This document shows, one piece after another, positions 1-9,005 of a stretch of DNA of 47,720 nucleotides. Within the stretch, counting starts at the first letter, position 1. The number at the start of each line of letters is the position of its first letter. Position numbers and translations under genes: made by a program. The notes below the pieces were generated by a model. It saw only the letters and a program-made list of their open reading frames with translations, did no database searches and was not told the origin of the DNA. The DNA comes from Robbsia andropogonis. GTDB lineage: Bacteria > Pseudomonadota > Gammaproteobacteria > Burkholderiales > Burkholderiaceae. Location of the stretch: the NCBI RefSeq assembly GCF_000970345.1, contig NZ_LAQU01000032.1:1-47720 (forward strand), in the 5' to 3' direction.

Positions 1-33
1 TGACATTTGTCACACGCCAGCAAAATGAACCGG

Positions 34-1236
34 CTAACGCTTCGGCAGGAGCAGCCACATTCGGCCGGATTGTTTCATGCGTCCCGCCAGGTCGCCGGCG
101 TCATCACCATGCCCCCAGAAGTAATCCGCCCGCACGCCGCCACGAATCGCCGAACCCGTGTCCTGGGCAAATACCAACCGGTTCAATGGTGTGTCGCTAA
201 ACGGGCGCGTTGTCGACAGGAACACCGGCACGCCCAGCGGAATAGACGTTGGGTCCACCGCAATCGAACGCTCCGGCGTCAACGGCACGCCCAGCGCGCC
301 CAATGGCCCGTCAGCATCGTCGCCGACGATCGGCGGCATTTCCTTGAAGAAGACAAAACGCGGGTTCACATCCAGCAAGGCGGGTACGCGTGAAGGATTC
401 GCCCGCGCCCAGGCCTTGATGCCCTGCATGGTTGCCTGGGACGGGGTAATTTCACGATTGCGCAGCAGCCAACTGCCGATAGACTCGTACGGCTGGTTGT
501 TCGTGCCGCCAAATCCCACGCGCATGACTGATCCATCGTCCATGACGACACGTCCAGACCCCTGTACTTGCAGGAAAAACGCTTCGATCGGATCGTCAAC
601 ATAGACCAGTTCGTTTCCTTCCAACACGCCCGCACGCTCCAATGCAGGTCGCGCAGGCAATGGCGCACCACGACGCACCCCCATCGGCCAGCGATAGAGC
701 GGATACAGATACGGCGCCCGCTTCACACGGGAGCCGTGCAGCAACGGCTCGTAGTAGCCGGTGATCAGGCCATCCACGGTGCCATTCCGATTGGCTAATT
801 GATAGGGCTGGAAATATTGCTGGAAATAGGCACGGGTAGCACTCTCGTCCAACTCGTCGAGCTGCTGGGCGGCTGCGCAGGCGGTCCGCCAGTCCGGCAA
901 GGTTCGCAACCGCAGGCAGCTCTGTCGTAACGATGCCGTTGCGCCCAGCAAGGAATCCGTCTGCCAACCCTGCACGGCGTCCCAGCCAACCGGCGTCAGC
1001 CGATCCGCCGAAATGATGTCCGACACACTCGGCATGGACAGCGGCGACAAGGTTCCACGCGTGGCGTAACCGGCGTCAGGCGCAGAACCACGGACGGACG
1101 GCGACGGCCCCGAGGAACATGCCGCCAGTAACACAGCAACCAGGCAAGCCATCGAAGCGCCTGCCGTATGCATTGTCATACCGGCAACACCACGCCACAA
1201 AGAAACGCGCCGCAGCGCACCCAACACACCCATCAT
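34..1236 (-). CDS. mltA: membrane-bound lytic murein transglycosylase A (MltA)
   Basis: Lytic transglycosylase that cleaves the N-acetylmuramyl/N-acetylglucosamine bond of peptidoglycan to give 1,6-anhydro ends; it acts in the periplasm on the outer membrane. The N-terminus has a hydrophobic stretch ending in a lipobox (LLAAC followed by SSG). The middle carries the family segments GLITGYYEPLL, FFLQVQGSGRV and FGGTNNQPYESIGSWLL, and the C-terminus has the 3D domain with FAQDTGSAIRGGVRADYFWGHG, including the catalytic aspartates of MltA. An in-frame TTG at 1257 would overlap the apaG stop codon by two bases; I prefer the ATG at 1236 (another ATG follows at 1233), but starts nearer the lipobox (Met codons about 20 residues downstream) are equally good for a lipoprotein signal. 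It is cotranscribed with apaG. Family assignment is secure; the start is not. Confidence 0.93.
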   Translation of the reverse strand: MMGVLGALRRVSLWRGVAGMTMHTAGASMACLVAVLLAACSSGPSPSVRGSAPDAGYATRGTLSPLSMPSVSDIISADRLTPVGWDAVQGWQTDSLLGATASLRQSCLRLRTLPDWRTACAAAQQLDELDESATRAYFQQYFQPYQLANRNGTVDGLITGYYEPLLHGSRVKRAPYLYPLYRWPMGVRRGAPLPARPALERAGVLEGNELVYVDDPIEAFFLQVQGSGRVVMDDGSVMRVGFGGTNNQPYESIGSWLLRNREITPSQATMQGIKAWARANPSRVPALLDVNPRFVFFKEMPPIVGDDADGPLGALGVPLTPERSIAVDPTSIPLGVPVFLSTTRPFSDTPLNRLVFAQDTGSAIRGGVRADYFWGHGDDAGDLAGRMKQSGRMWLLLPKR

Positions 1237-1253
1237 CAACCGTTCGCCGTTCT

Positions 1254-1628
1254 TCAATGGAGGGTTCGCGGCATCGCGAGGGTAAATTCCGCTACAGGCG
1301 CATCGAAACGTTCGCCGTCCTCAGCCACGCAGAAGAACGAACCGCGCATCGTACCGATCGGCGTCGCGATCATGGCCCAACTGGTGTACTCGAATTGCTG
1401 GCCCGGCGCCAACAATGGCTGGCTACCCACCACGCCCAGACCCTTGACCTCCTGAACGTCGCCATTCGCATCGGAAATGATCCAGTGTCGGGCGATCAAC
1501 TGCGATGCAACGCTGCCCGTATTGCGAATCGTGATCGTGTAGGCAAACGCAAATTGCCGTTGCGACGGCTCGGACTGGTCCGGCAAAAAGCGCGGCGACA
1601 CCGTCACCGTCATCTGATACTGGCTCAT
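1254..1628 (-). CDS. apaG: ApaG domain protein
   Basis: Small all-beta (fibronectin-III-like) protein of the ApaG family, 124 residues, the usual length. Family hallmarks are ITIRNTGSVASQLIARHWII in the first half and the glycine/proline segment VVGSQPLLAPGQQFEYTSW followed by GTMRGSF. The E. coli homologue was linked to Co2+/Mg2+ phenotypes and diadenosine tetraphosphate metabolism, but its biochemical role is unresolved. The ATG at 1628 gives the family-like start MSQYQMTVTV; an upstream in-frame TTG at 1646 has no ribosome-binding site. Its stop codon touches the start region of mltA, so the two are probably one transcript. Confidence 0.93.
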   Translation of the reverse strand: MSQYQMTVTVSPRFLPDQSEPSQRQFAFAYTITIRNTGSVASQLIARHWIISDANGDVQEVKGLGVVGSQPLLAPGQQFEYTSWAMIATPIGTMRGSFFCVAEDGERFDAPVAEFTLAMPRTLH

Positions 1629-2051
1629 TCGGCGGAATATTGGCAAAGGAGGTAAAGGGCGCGGTCACCGACTGAAAACGACAGCGGGCAACCCGCAAGG
1701 CCCCAGGCCGCCGACATATGCAGGCGACGAACGGGTCGCCGGACATTCTGAGGCATGCACCGGTCAACCGCAACTCGTAGCCGCGCATCGATCGGCGATC
1801 CGGCGAACGTTCTCCACAAACGCGCGACACCATATCGCGCCGGATGGCTTGAATGCCTTGTGCGCGTCGCTTAGATGCCGATTCGGTAGAATAACGTCTA
1901 TAGGAAATACAATGGTACGCGCAGCACGCGACGCCCGGCGTGCGCCCACCGCCGGTCCAAGCCGCGGCGCCACACCAGGGCCGCCGCCAAGCCCCGTCTG
2001 AGACCGGGCGCGTGCGTTTCAATCACGGATCGAGCTTCCCCACCCATCATC
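1629..2051. other. divergent apaG / rpe intergenic region
   Basis: About 420 bases between the divergent apaG and rpe, so promoters for both should lie here. I see TAGAAT (1887-1892) and TATAGG (1899-1904) as possible -10 boxes on the plus strand but no matching -35. A 29-codon Arg/Pro-rich reading frame starts at the ATG at 1912 behind AGGA and stops at 2001; its composition looks like random GC-rich sequence and I do not call it a gene. Confidence 0.4.
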
Positions 2052-2759
2052 ATGAAAGACTATGTGATCGCCCCCAGTATCCTGTCAGCCGACTTCGCCC
2101 GCCTGGGCGAGGAAGTCCGCAATGTCGTGGCCGCAGGCGCGGACTGGATACATTTCGATGTGATGGACAATCATTACGTGCCGAACCTGACGATGGGACC
2201 GATGTTTTGCGAGGCACTGCGCCCACATACGTCGGCTCCCATCGACGTGCACCTGATGGTGAAACCGGTGGATGCGCTGGTGCCCGCCTTCGCCAAGGCC
2301 GGTGCGAATAACATCAGTTTCCACCCCGAGGCGTCCGAACATATTGATCGAACCCTCGGCCTGATTCGCGAACACGGTTGCACGGCGGGCCTCGTTTTCA
2401 ATCCCGCCACGTCGCTGTCTTATCTCGACCACGTAATGGACAAGATCGACCTGATCCTGATCATGTCGGTCAATCCGGGTTTTGGCGGCCAATCCTTTAT
2501 TCCCGAAGCGCTGAACAAGCTGCGTGAGGCCCGCGCGCGAATCGATACGTACACGGCACGAACAGGACGCACGATCCGACTGGAAGTGGATGGCGGCGTG
2601 AAAAGCGGCAATATCGGTGAGATCGCCGCGGCCGGCGCCGACACTTTTGTTGCCGGATCAGCGATTTTTGGGCAATCGAACTATGCGGCGGTCATCGAGG
2701 AAATGCGCGCGGCGCTCGCCACGCAGTCCGAAGAGGTAGCCGCCCATGCCACCCCATGA
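2052..2759 (+). CDS. rpe: ribulose-phosphate 3-epimerase
   Basis: Interconverts D-ribulose 5-phosphate and D-xylulose 5-phosphate in the pentose phosphate and Calvin pathways; cytoplasmic TIM barrel with a catalytic metal. Family signatures are all present: [15 protein letters not shown] at the N-terminus (Ser-8 region), [17 protein letters not shown] near residue 35 with the metal-binding His and Asp, DVHLMV, the loop [13 protein letters not shown] near residue 145 and EVDGGV near residue 180. At 235 residues it is slightly longer than typical, because of a short C-terminal tail. The stop codon overlaps the start of gph by 14 bases, so the two genes are translationally coupled. Confidence 0.97.
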   Translation: MKDYVIAPSILSADFARLGEEVRNVVAAGADWIHFDVMDNHYVPNLTMGPMFCEALRPHTSAPIDVHLMVKPVDALVPAFAKAGANNISFHPEASEHIDRTLGLIREHGCTAGLVFNPATSLSYLDHVMDKIDLILIMSVNPGFGGQSFIPEALNKLREARARIDTYTARTGRTIRLEVDGGVKSGNIGEIAAAGADTFVAGSAIFGQSNYAAVIEEMRAALATQSEEVAAHATP

Positions 2760-3509
2760 CGCGATAATCATGACCGATCAATCATCAGCATCGCGTGACC
2801 ACGGTGCCCGCTTTCTCGATCGACCGGTGCGCGCGGCCATCGTAGACCTCGACGGCACGCTCGCTGATACCGCGGACGATTTCACCGCAGCGCTCAATAT
2901 CATGTTGCGCGCGCTTCCCACCCCACTGGAACAAGTCACGCGCGAGGAGGTGGTGCGTTATATCGGCAAAGGCACTGAAAAGCTGATTCGCGACGTGCTG
3001 GCCGCACGCCTGCCAGAGGGAGAGGCACGCGCTTGCTTCGACATCGCATTGACCGCCTATCATGAGGGTTACGAGCAGATCAACGGTATGTACGCGCGGC
3101 TTTACCCGGACGTTGTATCCGGATTGACGGCGCTGAGGTCGCTCGGGCTCGCCCTCGCCTGTGTCACGAACAAGCCCGAACGGTTTGCGCGGGGCCTGCT
3201 GGCACGTCACGACCTGCTGTCGTTTTTCCGGTCGTCATCGGTGGCGATACCGTGGCGCGTAAAAAGCCGGACCCGCTCCCCATGCTGACCGCCTGCGAGC
3301 AGCTTGCCACGACGCCGACGCAGACTGTTGCCATCGGCGACTCGGAGAACGACCTCCATGCGGCACGTGCCGCGGGCATCTCGAGCATGACCGTGCCGTA
3401 TGGCTATAACCACGGGAAACCCGTGCAGGAACTGGCGACCGATGCTATAGTTTCAACGCTGCTCGAAGCCGCGCGCCTACTGGGATTCGCTTCCCATCAA
3501 GTTCGCTGA
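2746..3509 (+). pseudogene. gph: phosphoglycolate phosphatase, split by a -1 frameshift
   Basis: HAD-family phosphatase that hydrolyses 2-phosphoglycolate. The first frame (2746-3288) carries the nucleophile motif VDLDGTLADTADD and CVTNKPERFARGLL. After LLSFF the sequence leaves the family pattern. The downstream frame, starting near 3229 and open to 3509, supplies exactly the missing end: VVIGGDTVARKKPDPLP (motif III lysine), then VAIGDSENDLHAARAAG (motif IV acidic residues). The junction is the run of five T at 3223-3227; adding one T restores a continuous protein of about 254 residues. The first-frame product would lack two catalytic motifs and be inactive. The start at 2746 has AAGAGG nine bases upstream, and an alternative ATG lies at 2770. 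Loss of one base could be a sequencing error or a fresh mutation. Confidence 0.9.
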
Positions 3510-3659
3510 CAAGGGGTAATACCTTATCGAGTAGGCGAAGTCGATGCAATAAACTGATTGGTGGGCGAGTGCTTCGTTGCTTGCCCTGGCGATATAGACG
3601 ACGCTTGGTACATCATCCGGGCGTTTTTTCGACGATTCGAACATTTTCGATCGATTGCA

Positions 3660-3734
3660 ATGTTTCTGAACAAAAAACGGAGTCATGGCGGCATTGACCG
3701 GGGGGCCTGGCCCTGGCGTCGCTTGTCTTGGTGA
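3660..3734 (+). other. possible Trp-containing leader mini-ORF upstream of trpE
   Basis: A 24-codon reading frame from the ATG at 3660 to the TGA at 3732-3734. It contains three tryptophan codons, at codons 17, 19 and 24 (the last sense codon), ending AWPWRRLSW. A perfect hairpin with a T-run (3750-3783) follows 15 bases after the stop, and the final Trp codon lies in GTCTTGG (3725-3731), which can pair with CCGAGGC (3742-3748). This is the layout of a trp attenuator. Against it: no Shine-Dalgarno sequence is visible, and trpE starts about 410 bases further on, beyond a probable separate RNA gene. It may therefore be chance. Confidence 0.25.
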
Positions 3735-3749
3735 TTTCGCCCCGAGGCT

Positions 3750-3783
3750 GCTGAAGCACCCCCTGCTTCAGCTTCCGTTTTTT
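3750..3783 (+). terminator. intrinsic terminator in the gph-trpE spacer
   Basis: Perfect 9-base-pair stem GCTGAAGCA (3750-3758) / TGCTTCAGC (3764-3772) with a CCCCC loop, followed after five bases by six T (3778-3783). It would end transcripts coming from rpe-gph, or act as the terminator arm of a trp attenuator. Confidence 0.7.
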
Positions 3784-3826
3784 GCTGTCCCCTTTGCTGT
3801 ATCTTGACGTTGCCGCCGGCTATAGG

Positions 3827-3998
3827 CCGGTACGCGGAGCTAGCGTAGCAACACGTCGGTAAAGGTATCGTGCCCTGGGTTGTCGAGTAACACGTTGTTT
3901 CTGGTGCAGCGCGGACCAGTCGTGTTCCCCGACAGCGCGCCGAGGTTTCGGAGCGTGTTCCCCTGCCGTTACCCTCCCGAGGTGTATCCGCGCCGGAT
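3827..3998 (+). ncRNA. ssrS: structured RNA, probable 6S RNA
   Basis: The 170 bases between gph and trpE fold into a long rod with a central bubble, the architecture of 6S RNA, which binds sigma70-RNA polymerase. Closing stem pairs seen: CGCGGA 3833-3838 with TCCGCG 3987-3992; ACAC 3851-3854 with GTGT 3982-3985; GGTAA 3858-3862 with TTACC 3969-3973. Terminal stem: AACACG 3889-3894 with CGTGTT 3921-3926 and GTCG 3882-3885 with CGAC 3930-3933. The 5' side of the bubble is GTGCCCTGGG (3870-3879), similar to the CCCCTGAG segment of the E. coli RNA. The 3' side forms its own hairpin (3936-3955), as in known 6S RNAs. Ends are estimated. The call rests on structure drawn by eye; no covariance model was run. 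It could be another structured leader RNA. Confidence 0.55.
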
Positions 3999-4192
3999 GC
4001 GTGATCTGACGCACACCATGCTCGCCTGTTGTGGCCTGCACCTCGTGTCGTCGCACCGCGTCCGCGCCTTGCATGCTGCCTCGCGTCCGACCGAAGCGTC
4101 ATCGCCGCACCACTTTGTTGCTGCCATCCCGGAACCGCCGCATCCGGGCGGGCGCGAGTGTGCGGCGATGCCGGACAAAGAGACCTGAAACC

Positions 4193-5689
4193 ATGACTGA
4201 AATCGAATTCCAATCCTTGGCCGCCGCAGGCTATAACCGCATTCCGATGGTCGCTGAAGCACTCGCCGACCTGGAAACACCCCTGTCCGTCTATCTGAAA
4301 CTGGCACAGCGCGAACGACATGGCGCGAATTCCTATCTGCTCGAATCGGTCGTCGGAGGCGAACGCTTCGGCCGTTACTCGTTCGTTGGCTTGCCAGCAC
4401 GCACGTTACTGCGCACCCACGGCGCGAACGTCGAGGTGGTGACCGACGGCCAAGTGGTCGAGACGTCTACGGAAAACCCACTCGACTTCATCGCCACGTT
4501 CCAGCAGCGGTTCAACGTTGCCCCGCGACCTGGCCTACCGCGCTTCGTCGGCGGATTGGCAGGCTATTTCGCATACGACGCGGTGCGTTACATGGAACGC
4601 AAGCTCGCGCACTCGGCGCCGACGTCGGATCCGCTGGACATGCCGGACATCCTGCTGCTGCTCACCGAGGAAGTCGCGGTCATCGATAATCTCGCGGGCA
4701 AGCTCTACCTGATCATTCATGTCGACCCGGCACGGCCGGAAGCGTATGCCAACGGCCGGCGGCGCCTGCGCGAATTGCGCGACCGCCTGCGCGAACCGGT
4801 GCAGCCACCGGTGACGTCGGCGTCGGTACGGACCGCTATCCATCGCGAATTCGCAAAGCCGGACTATCTCGCCGCCGTGCATCGCGCAAAGGAGCAGATC
4901 GAGGCAGGCGAATTGATGCAGGTACAGGTGGGACAGCGCCTGGTGAAACCGTTCCGCGACGCGCCGCTGTCGCTGTATCGCGCGCTACGGTCGCTGAATC
5001 CCTCACCCTATATGTATTACTACAACTTCGGCGAATTCCATGTCGTGGGCGCGTCGCCGGAAATACTGGTGCGCCAGGAACCGCGTAATGATGAACGGAT
5101 CGTGACGATTCGTCCGCTGGCAGGCACACGGCCACGTGGCGCGACGCCGGAGGCCGATGCACAGTTGGCCACCGAACTGCTCGCCGATCCGAAGGAAATC
5201 GCCGAACACGTCATGCTGATCGATCTGGCCCGTAACGACGTCGGCCGTATTGCGCAGACCGGATCGGTGCAGGTCGTGGACAAGATGCAAATCGAAAAAT
5301 ACTCCCATGTGCAGCATATCGTAAGCGCGGTGGAAGGAACGTTGAAACCGGGTCTGTCGAACCTCGATGTGTTACGCGCAACGTTTCCGGCCGGTACGCT
5401 GAGCGGTGCGCCGAAAGTGCGCGCCATGGAATTGATCGACGAACTGGAACCAGTCAAGCGCGGTCTCTACGGGGGCGCCGTGGGCTATTTGTCCTTTTCC
5501 GGCGAAATGGATCTTGCTATCGCGATTCGCACCGGCATCATCAAGGACGGCAACCTGTACGTGCAGGCAGCGGCCGGCGTGGTCGCGGACTCGGTGGCGG
5601 AATCCGAATGGCAGGAAACGGAGAACAAGGCGCGCGCCGTGCTGCGCGCGGCCGAACGGGTGCAGGACGGATTGGACGGGGAGTACTGA
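4193..5689 (+). CDS. trpE: anthranilate synthase component I
   Basis: Converts chorismate and ammonia (or glutamine, with TrpG) to anthranilate, the first step of tryptophan synthesis. 498 residues, the family norm. The tryptophan-binding feedback motif LLES is at residues 49-52 with RYSFVG following. The C-terminal half is the chorismate-binding domain, with [67 protein letters not shown] and IRTGI. The ATG at 4193 has AAAGAGA upstream and gives the conserved start [18 protein letters not shown]; longer in-frame extensions have no coding character. trpG starts one base after the stop, so TrpE and TrpG are made as a pair. Leader elements upstream are described separately. Confidence 0.97.
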   Translation: MTEIEFQSLAAAGYNRIPMVAEALADLETPLSVYLKLAQRERHGANSYLLESVVGGERFGRYSFVGLPARTLLRTHGANVEVVTDGQVVETSTENPLDFIATFQQRFNVAPRPGLPRFVGGLAGYFAYDAVRYMERKLAHSAPTSDPLDMPDILLLLTEEVAVIDNLAGKLYLIIHVDPARPEAYANGRRRLRELRDRLREPVQPPVTSASVRTAIHREFAKPDYLAAVHRAKEQIEAGELMQVQVGQRLVKPFRDAPLSLYRALRSLNPSPYMYYYNFGEFHVVGASPEILVRQEPRNDERIVTIRPLAGTRPRGATPEADAQLATELLADPKEIAEHVMLIDLARNDVGRIAQTGSVQVVDKMQIEKYSHVQHIVSAVEGTLKPGLSNLDVLRATFPAGTLSGAPKVRAMELIDELEPVKRGLYGGAVGYLSFSGEMDLAIAIRTGIIKDGNLYVQAAAGVVADSVAESEWQETENKARAVLRAAERVQDGLDGEY

Positions 5690-5690
5690 C

Positions 5691-6254
5691 ATGCTGCTGA
5701 TGATCGACAACTACGATTCTTTTACGTACAACCTCGTGCAGTATTTCGGTGAGCTGGGCGTGGACGTGCGAACGGTGCGCAACGATGAAATCACGCCTGG
5801 CGACATTGCCAAGATGGCACCCGACCAGATCTGCCTGTCTCCCGGACCAAGCGATCCGCAACATGCCGGCGTGACATTGCAAGTGCTACATGAATTTGCC
5901 GGCAAGCTGCCGATCCTCGGCGTCTGCCTGGGCCATCAAGCCATCGGCGAAGCGTTTGGCGGCAAGGTGATTCGCGCCAAGACAGTGATGCACGGCAAGG
6001 TCAGCGAGATCGAAACCGATCAGCAAGGCGTCTTTACCGCCCTGCCAAAGCGTTTCATCGTCACCCGGTATCACTCGCTGGCGATCGAACGCGAGACGTT
6101 GCCGGATTGCCTGACCATCAGCGCGGAAACCGCCGATGGCGAGATCATGGGCGTACGTCATAAGACGCTGCCGGTGGAAGGCGTCCAATTTCATCCGGAG
6201 TCGATTCTCAGCGAACACGGGCATGCGCTGTTACGCAACTTCGTCCAGCGCTGA
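5691..6254 (+). CDS. trpG: anthranilate synthase component II (glutamine amidotransferase)
   Basis: Class I glutamine amidotransferase that supplies ammonia to TrpE. 187 residues. Seen: [14 protein letters not shown] at the N-terminus, SPGPSDP forming the oxyanion region, [15 protein letters not shown] with the nucleophilic Cys79, and the His/Glu of the triad in [12 protein letters not shown] near the C-terminus. Some bacterial homologues (PabA/TrpG) also serve 4-amino-4-deoxychorismate synthesis; no separate pabA is visible here. The start lies one base after the trpE stop. Confidence 0.97.
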   Translation: MLLMIDNYDSFTYNLVQYFGELGVDVRTVRNDEITPGDIAKMAPDQICLSPGPSDPQHAGVTLQVLHEFAGKLPILGVCLGHQAIGEAFGGKVIRAKTVMHGKVSEIETDQQGVFTALPKRFIVTRYHSLAIERETLPDCLTISAETADGEIMGVRHKTLPVEGVQFHPESILSEHGHALLRNFVQR

Positions 6255-6265
6255 ATCGCGGGTCC

Positions 6266-6286
6266 CCCGGGCAATAGGCGCCCGGG
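6266..6286 (+). repeat. GC-only hairpin between trpG and trpD
   Basis: Inverted repeat CCCGGGC (6266-6272) / GCCCGGG (6280-6286) with a 7-base loop, in the 83-base trpG-trpD gap. There is no T-run, so it is more likely an mRNA processing or stability element than a terminator. Confidence 0.4.
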
Positions 6287-6337
6287 CATGCATCGCTGGC
6301 GACATCCCTCTCTTACGCATCCGCAACCGATATCGGC

Positions 6338-7390
6338 ATGAACGACGTCTCCCACGCTACCCCTATCAGTCCGCAAGAAGCCCTGCAACGGACCATCGAA
6401 CACCGCGAGTTGTTCTTCGACGAAATGGTGCATCTGATGCGCCTGATCATGCGCGGTGAAATCGCGCCGGAAATGTGCGCGGCCCTGCTGACGGGCCTGC
6501 GTGTGAAGAAAGAAACGATCGGCGAAATCACGGCGGCGGCCACCGTGATGCGTGAATTGGCGCTCCACGTTCCGGTGGACGACAAGACGCATTTCGTCGA
6601 TATCGTCGGTACCGGTGGTGACGGGGTACACACGTTCAATATCTCGACCGCGTCCATGTTCGTGGTCGCGGCCGCAGGTGCGAAGGTCGCGAAGCATGGG
6701 AACCGCAGCGTATCGAGCACGTCAGGCAGTGCCGATGTGCTCGAAGCATTGGGAGTCAATTTGCACCTGACCCCGTCGCAGGTAGCACAATCGATTGCCG
6801 CTACCGGCATCGGTTTCATGTTCGCTCCGAATCACCATCCCGCGATGAAGAATATCGCGCCAGTGCGCAAGGCACTGGGTGTCCGAACGATTTTCAATAT
6901 ACTGGGACCGTTGACCAACCCCGCCGACGCACCGAACCAGTTGATGGGTGTGTTCCATCAAGACCTGGTGGGTATCCAGGTGCGCGTCATGCAACGCCTT
7001 GGCGCAAGGCATGTCCTCGTGGTACATAGCCGTGACGGCATGGACGAAATTTCGCTTGGCGCGCCGACCCTGGTAGGCGAATTGATTGACGACGAGGTGC
7101 GAGAATACGAAATTCATCCGGAGGATTTCGGCCTCCAGATGACGTCGAATCGATCGATCCGCGTTGGCAGCGCAACCGAATCGCAAGCGATGTTGCGCCA
7201 GGCTCTCGGCGATATGCCTGGGGCCGCGCGCGACATCGTCTTGCTCAACGCCGGCGCGGCGCTGTACGCGTCCGGCCTCGCTGCGTCGATTGCCGAGGGA
7301 ATCGATCGTGCGCGTGACGCCTTATCGAGCGGCGCGGCCCAACGCAAGGTCCAGGACCTGGTGGACTTTACCCAATTCTGCAAAGGATAA
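6338..7390 (+). CDS. trpD: anthranilate phosphoribosyltransferase
   Basis: Transfers the phosphoribosyl group of PRPP to anthranilate, the second step of tryptophan synthesis. 350 residues, close to the usual 340-345. The glycine-rich PRPP loop [16 protein letters not shown] is near residue 90, followed by [21 protein letters not shown], then [19 protein letters not shown] and [14 protein letters not shown], which bind anthranilate and the metal. The first 20 residues are a short variable extension. It sits between trpG and trpC in the operon, with six bases before trpC. Confidence 0.97.
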   Translation: MNDVSHATPISPQEALQRTIEHRELFFDEMVHLMRLIMRGEIAPEMCAALLTGLRVKKETIGEITAAATVMRELALHVPVDDKTHFVDIVGTGGDGVHTFNISTASMFVVAAAGAKVAKHGNRSVSSTSGSADVLEALGVNLHLTPSQVAQSIAATGIGFMFAPNHHPAMKNIAPVRKALGVRTIFNILGPLTNPADAPNQLMGVFHQDLVGIQVRVMQRLGARHVLVVHSRDGMDEISLGAPTLVGELIDDEVREYEIHPEDFGLQMTSNRSIRVGSATESQAMLRQALGDMPGAARDIVLLNAGAALYASGLAASIAEGIDRARDALSSGAAQRKVQDLVDFTQFCKG

Positions 7391-7396
7391 GAAAAA

Positions 7397-8203
7397 ATGT
7401 CGAATATTCTCGAGAAAATTGTCGCTGTCAAACGCCAGGAAATCGCCACCGCGCAGTTGGCGGAACCGCTCGCGGCACTGCGCTTGCGCGCCGAGTCCCG
7501 CGATGCCGCCGATGCGCGCGACTTCGTTGGTGCGTTGCGCGCAAAACGCGCAGCCGGCCTGTCCGCGATCATCGCCGAGGTGAAGAAGGCCAGCCCGTCG
7601 AAAGGCGTGATCCGCGAGCACTTCGTGCCCGCCGATATCGCCCGCTCGTATGCCGCGCATGGCGCCGCCTGCTTGTCCGTGCTGACCGATGTGCAATTCT
7701 TCCAGGGCGGCGTGCCCTATCTAGAGGAGGCACGCGAAGCTTGCACATTGCCGATATTGCGCAAGGACTTCATCGTCGATCCGTATCAGGTGTACGAAGC
7801 AAAGGCGATGGGTGCCGACTGCATCCTGTTGATCGCCGCGATCCTGACGCCGGAAGTAATGCGCGATCTCGAAGCGCTGGCGTTGTCACTCGGCCTTGCA
7901 GTCCTGGTCGAAATTCATGGTCGTGACGAACTCGCCGCGGCATTGACCTTGAAAACACCCCTGCTGGGCATCAACAACCGTGATCTGCGCACGTTCGACG
8001 TGTCGCTGCGCACGACGCTGGATATGCTGGCCGATCTTCCGGAAGACCGGTTCGTCATCACGGAATCGGGCATTGCGAACCACGACGACGTGGCAGTGCT
8101 GCGTCACGGCGGCGTGCCCGGATTCCTGGTCGGCGAGGCATTCATGCGCGCGCCGGAACCCGGTGAGGAAATGGCTCGACTGTTCTTCACATCGCAAAGC
8201 TGA
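7397..8203 (+). CDS. trpC: indole-3-glycerol phosphate synthase
   Basis: Closes the ring of carboxyphenylamino-deoxyribulose phosphate to form indole-3-glycerol phosphate. A monofunctional TrpC of 268 residues, not fused to TrpF. Seen: [13 protein letters not shown] at the N-terminus, [14 protein letters not shown] with the substrate-binding lysine near residue 60, [57 protein letters not shown] and ITESGI, the last two with the catalytic Asn/Glu positions of the barrel. The start has AAGGA nine bases upstream. It is the last trp gene of the cluster; trpF, trpB and trpA are not in the window. Confidence 0.97.
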   Translation: MSNILEKIVAVKRQEIATAQLAEPLAALRLRAESRDAADARDFVGALRAKRAAGLSAIIAEVKKASPSKGVIREHFVPADIARSYAAHGAACLSVLTDVQFFQGGVPYLEEAREACTLPILRKDFIVDPYQVYEAKAMGADCILLIAAILTPEVMRDLEALALSLGLAVLVEIHGRDELAAALTLKTPLLGINNRDLRTFDVSLRTTLDMLADLPEDRFVITESGIANHDDVAVLRHGGVPGFLVGEAFMRAPEPGEEMARLFFTSQS

Positions 8204-8219
8204 CAGGACAACATGCGGG

Positions 8220-9005
8220 ATGGCCATCGAAAAGGAAATGAAGTTGGCGCTTGGCGGTACGACACCGCAAGCACTGACGCAATGGTTACAGCAAAGGGCA
8301 TCCGCCGTCGCCCCCGGCGCGCGCGCAGGCGACAAGCGTGTGGGCAGCAGCGGCAGGGCATCCACCTTTGCGTTGCGGAATATCTATTACGACACGCCGG
8401 CACTGGATCTGGCACGCGGCAAGATCGCATTGCGCTTGCGCTTGTCGCCGCACGGCTGGTTGCAAACGTTGAAAACCGCAGGCAAGTCGGTCAATGGCCT
8501 GCATGCCCGCGGCGAATGGGAAATGCCGGTGGCCGGCCCCAGCTTGGATCTGGAAGCATTGCGCACCGCCTGCGATGACCCTGCGGCGCTGACCACGCTG
8601 CAGGCATTCCACGATGCGGGCATCGCACTGATCCCGGTGTTCCGTACGGACTTCGATCGGACCGTTTGGCCTATTCGGCATCACCATGCCGATATCGAAG
8701 TGGCGCTGGATCTTGGCAAGGTTTTCGTACCGGATGAACGCAACGATGCGCCGCACGCCGATAGCGCCTCGCTAGCGATTGAAGAGCTGGAGCTCGAGTT
8801 GCAAGGCGGTGACGGTAGTGACGAGGAAAGAGAAACGGCGTTAGTCGACTTTGCGAACACATTGCGCGCAACCTTTCCAGACTTGCGCGCGGACGATACG
8901 TCGAAAGCAGCACGCGGCTATGCCTTGTTCAAGGCACGGCAGGCGCTACCCGTATCGTCCAGTGGCAACGCGACTCCGGGTTCGGCACAAGGTGGTGCTG
9001 TATGA
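8220..9005 (+). CDS. CYTH domain protein (putative triphosphatase)
   Basis: CYTH-fold protein of 261 residues. The start IEKEMKLAL matches the ExExK signature of the CYTH triphosphate tunnel. Further tunnel residues are in [33 protein letters not shown]-like GEWEMPV and FRTDFDRT, followed by IEELELELQ near residue 185. E. coli YgiF, the best-known relative, is an inorganic triphosphatase with a C-terminal CHAD domain; this protein lacks CHAD. The substrate here is unknown. The ATG at 8220 follows the trpC stop by 16 bases, and its stop codon overlaps the start of ung (ATGA), so it is part of the trp transcript by position only. Confidence 0.85.
   Translation: MAIEKEMKLALGGTTPQALTQWLQQRASAVAPGARAGDKRVGSSGRASTFALRNIYYDTPALDLARGKIALRLRLSPHGWLQTLKTAGKSVNGLHARGEWEMPVAGPSLDLEALRTACDDPAALTTLQAFHDAGIALIPVFRTDFDRTVWPIRHHHADIEVALDLGKVFVPDERNDAPHADSASLAIEELELELQGGDGSDEERETALVDFANTLRATFPDLRADDTSKAARGYALFKARQALPVSSSGNATPGSAQGGAV

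Noticed and set aside
1423-2022. 199-codon minus-strand frame overlapping apaG and the spacer
   Set aside because: Arg/Cys-rich and out of frame with the conserved ApaG; a GC shadow.
3544-3600. Tandem TGG codons as a trp leader peptide
   Set aside because: The only ATG upstream (3544) is followed by TAA at 3550, and no other start codon opens the frame.
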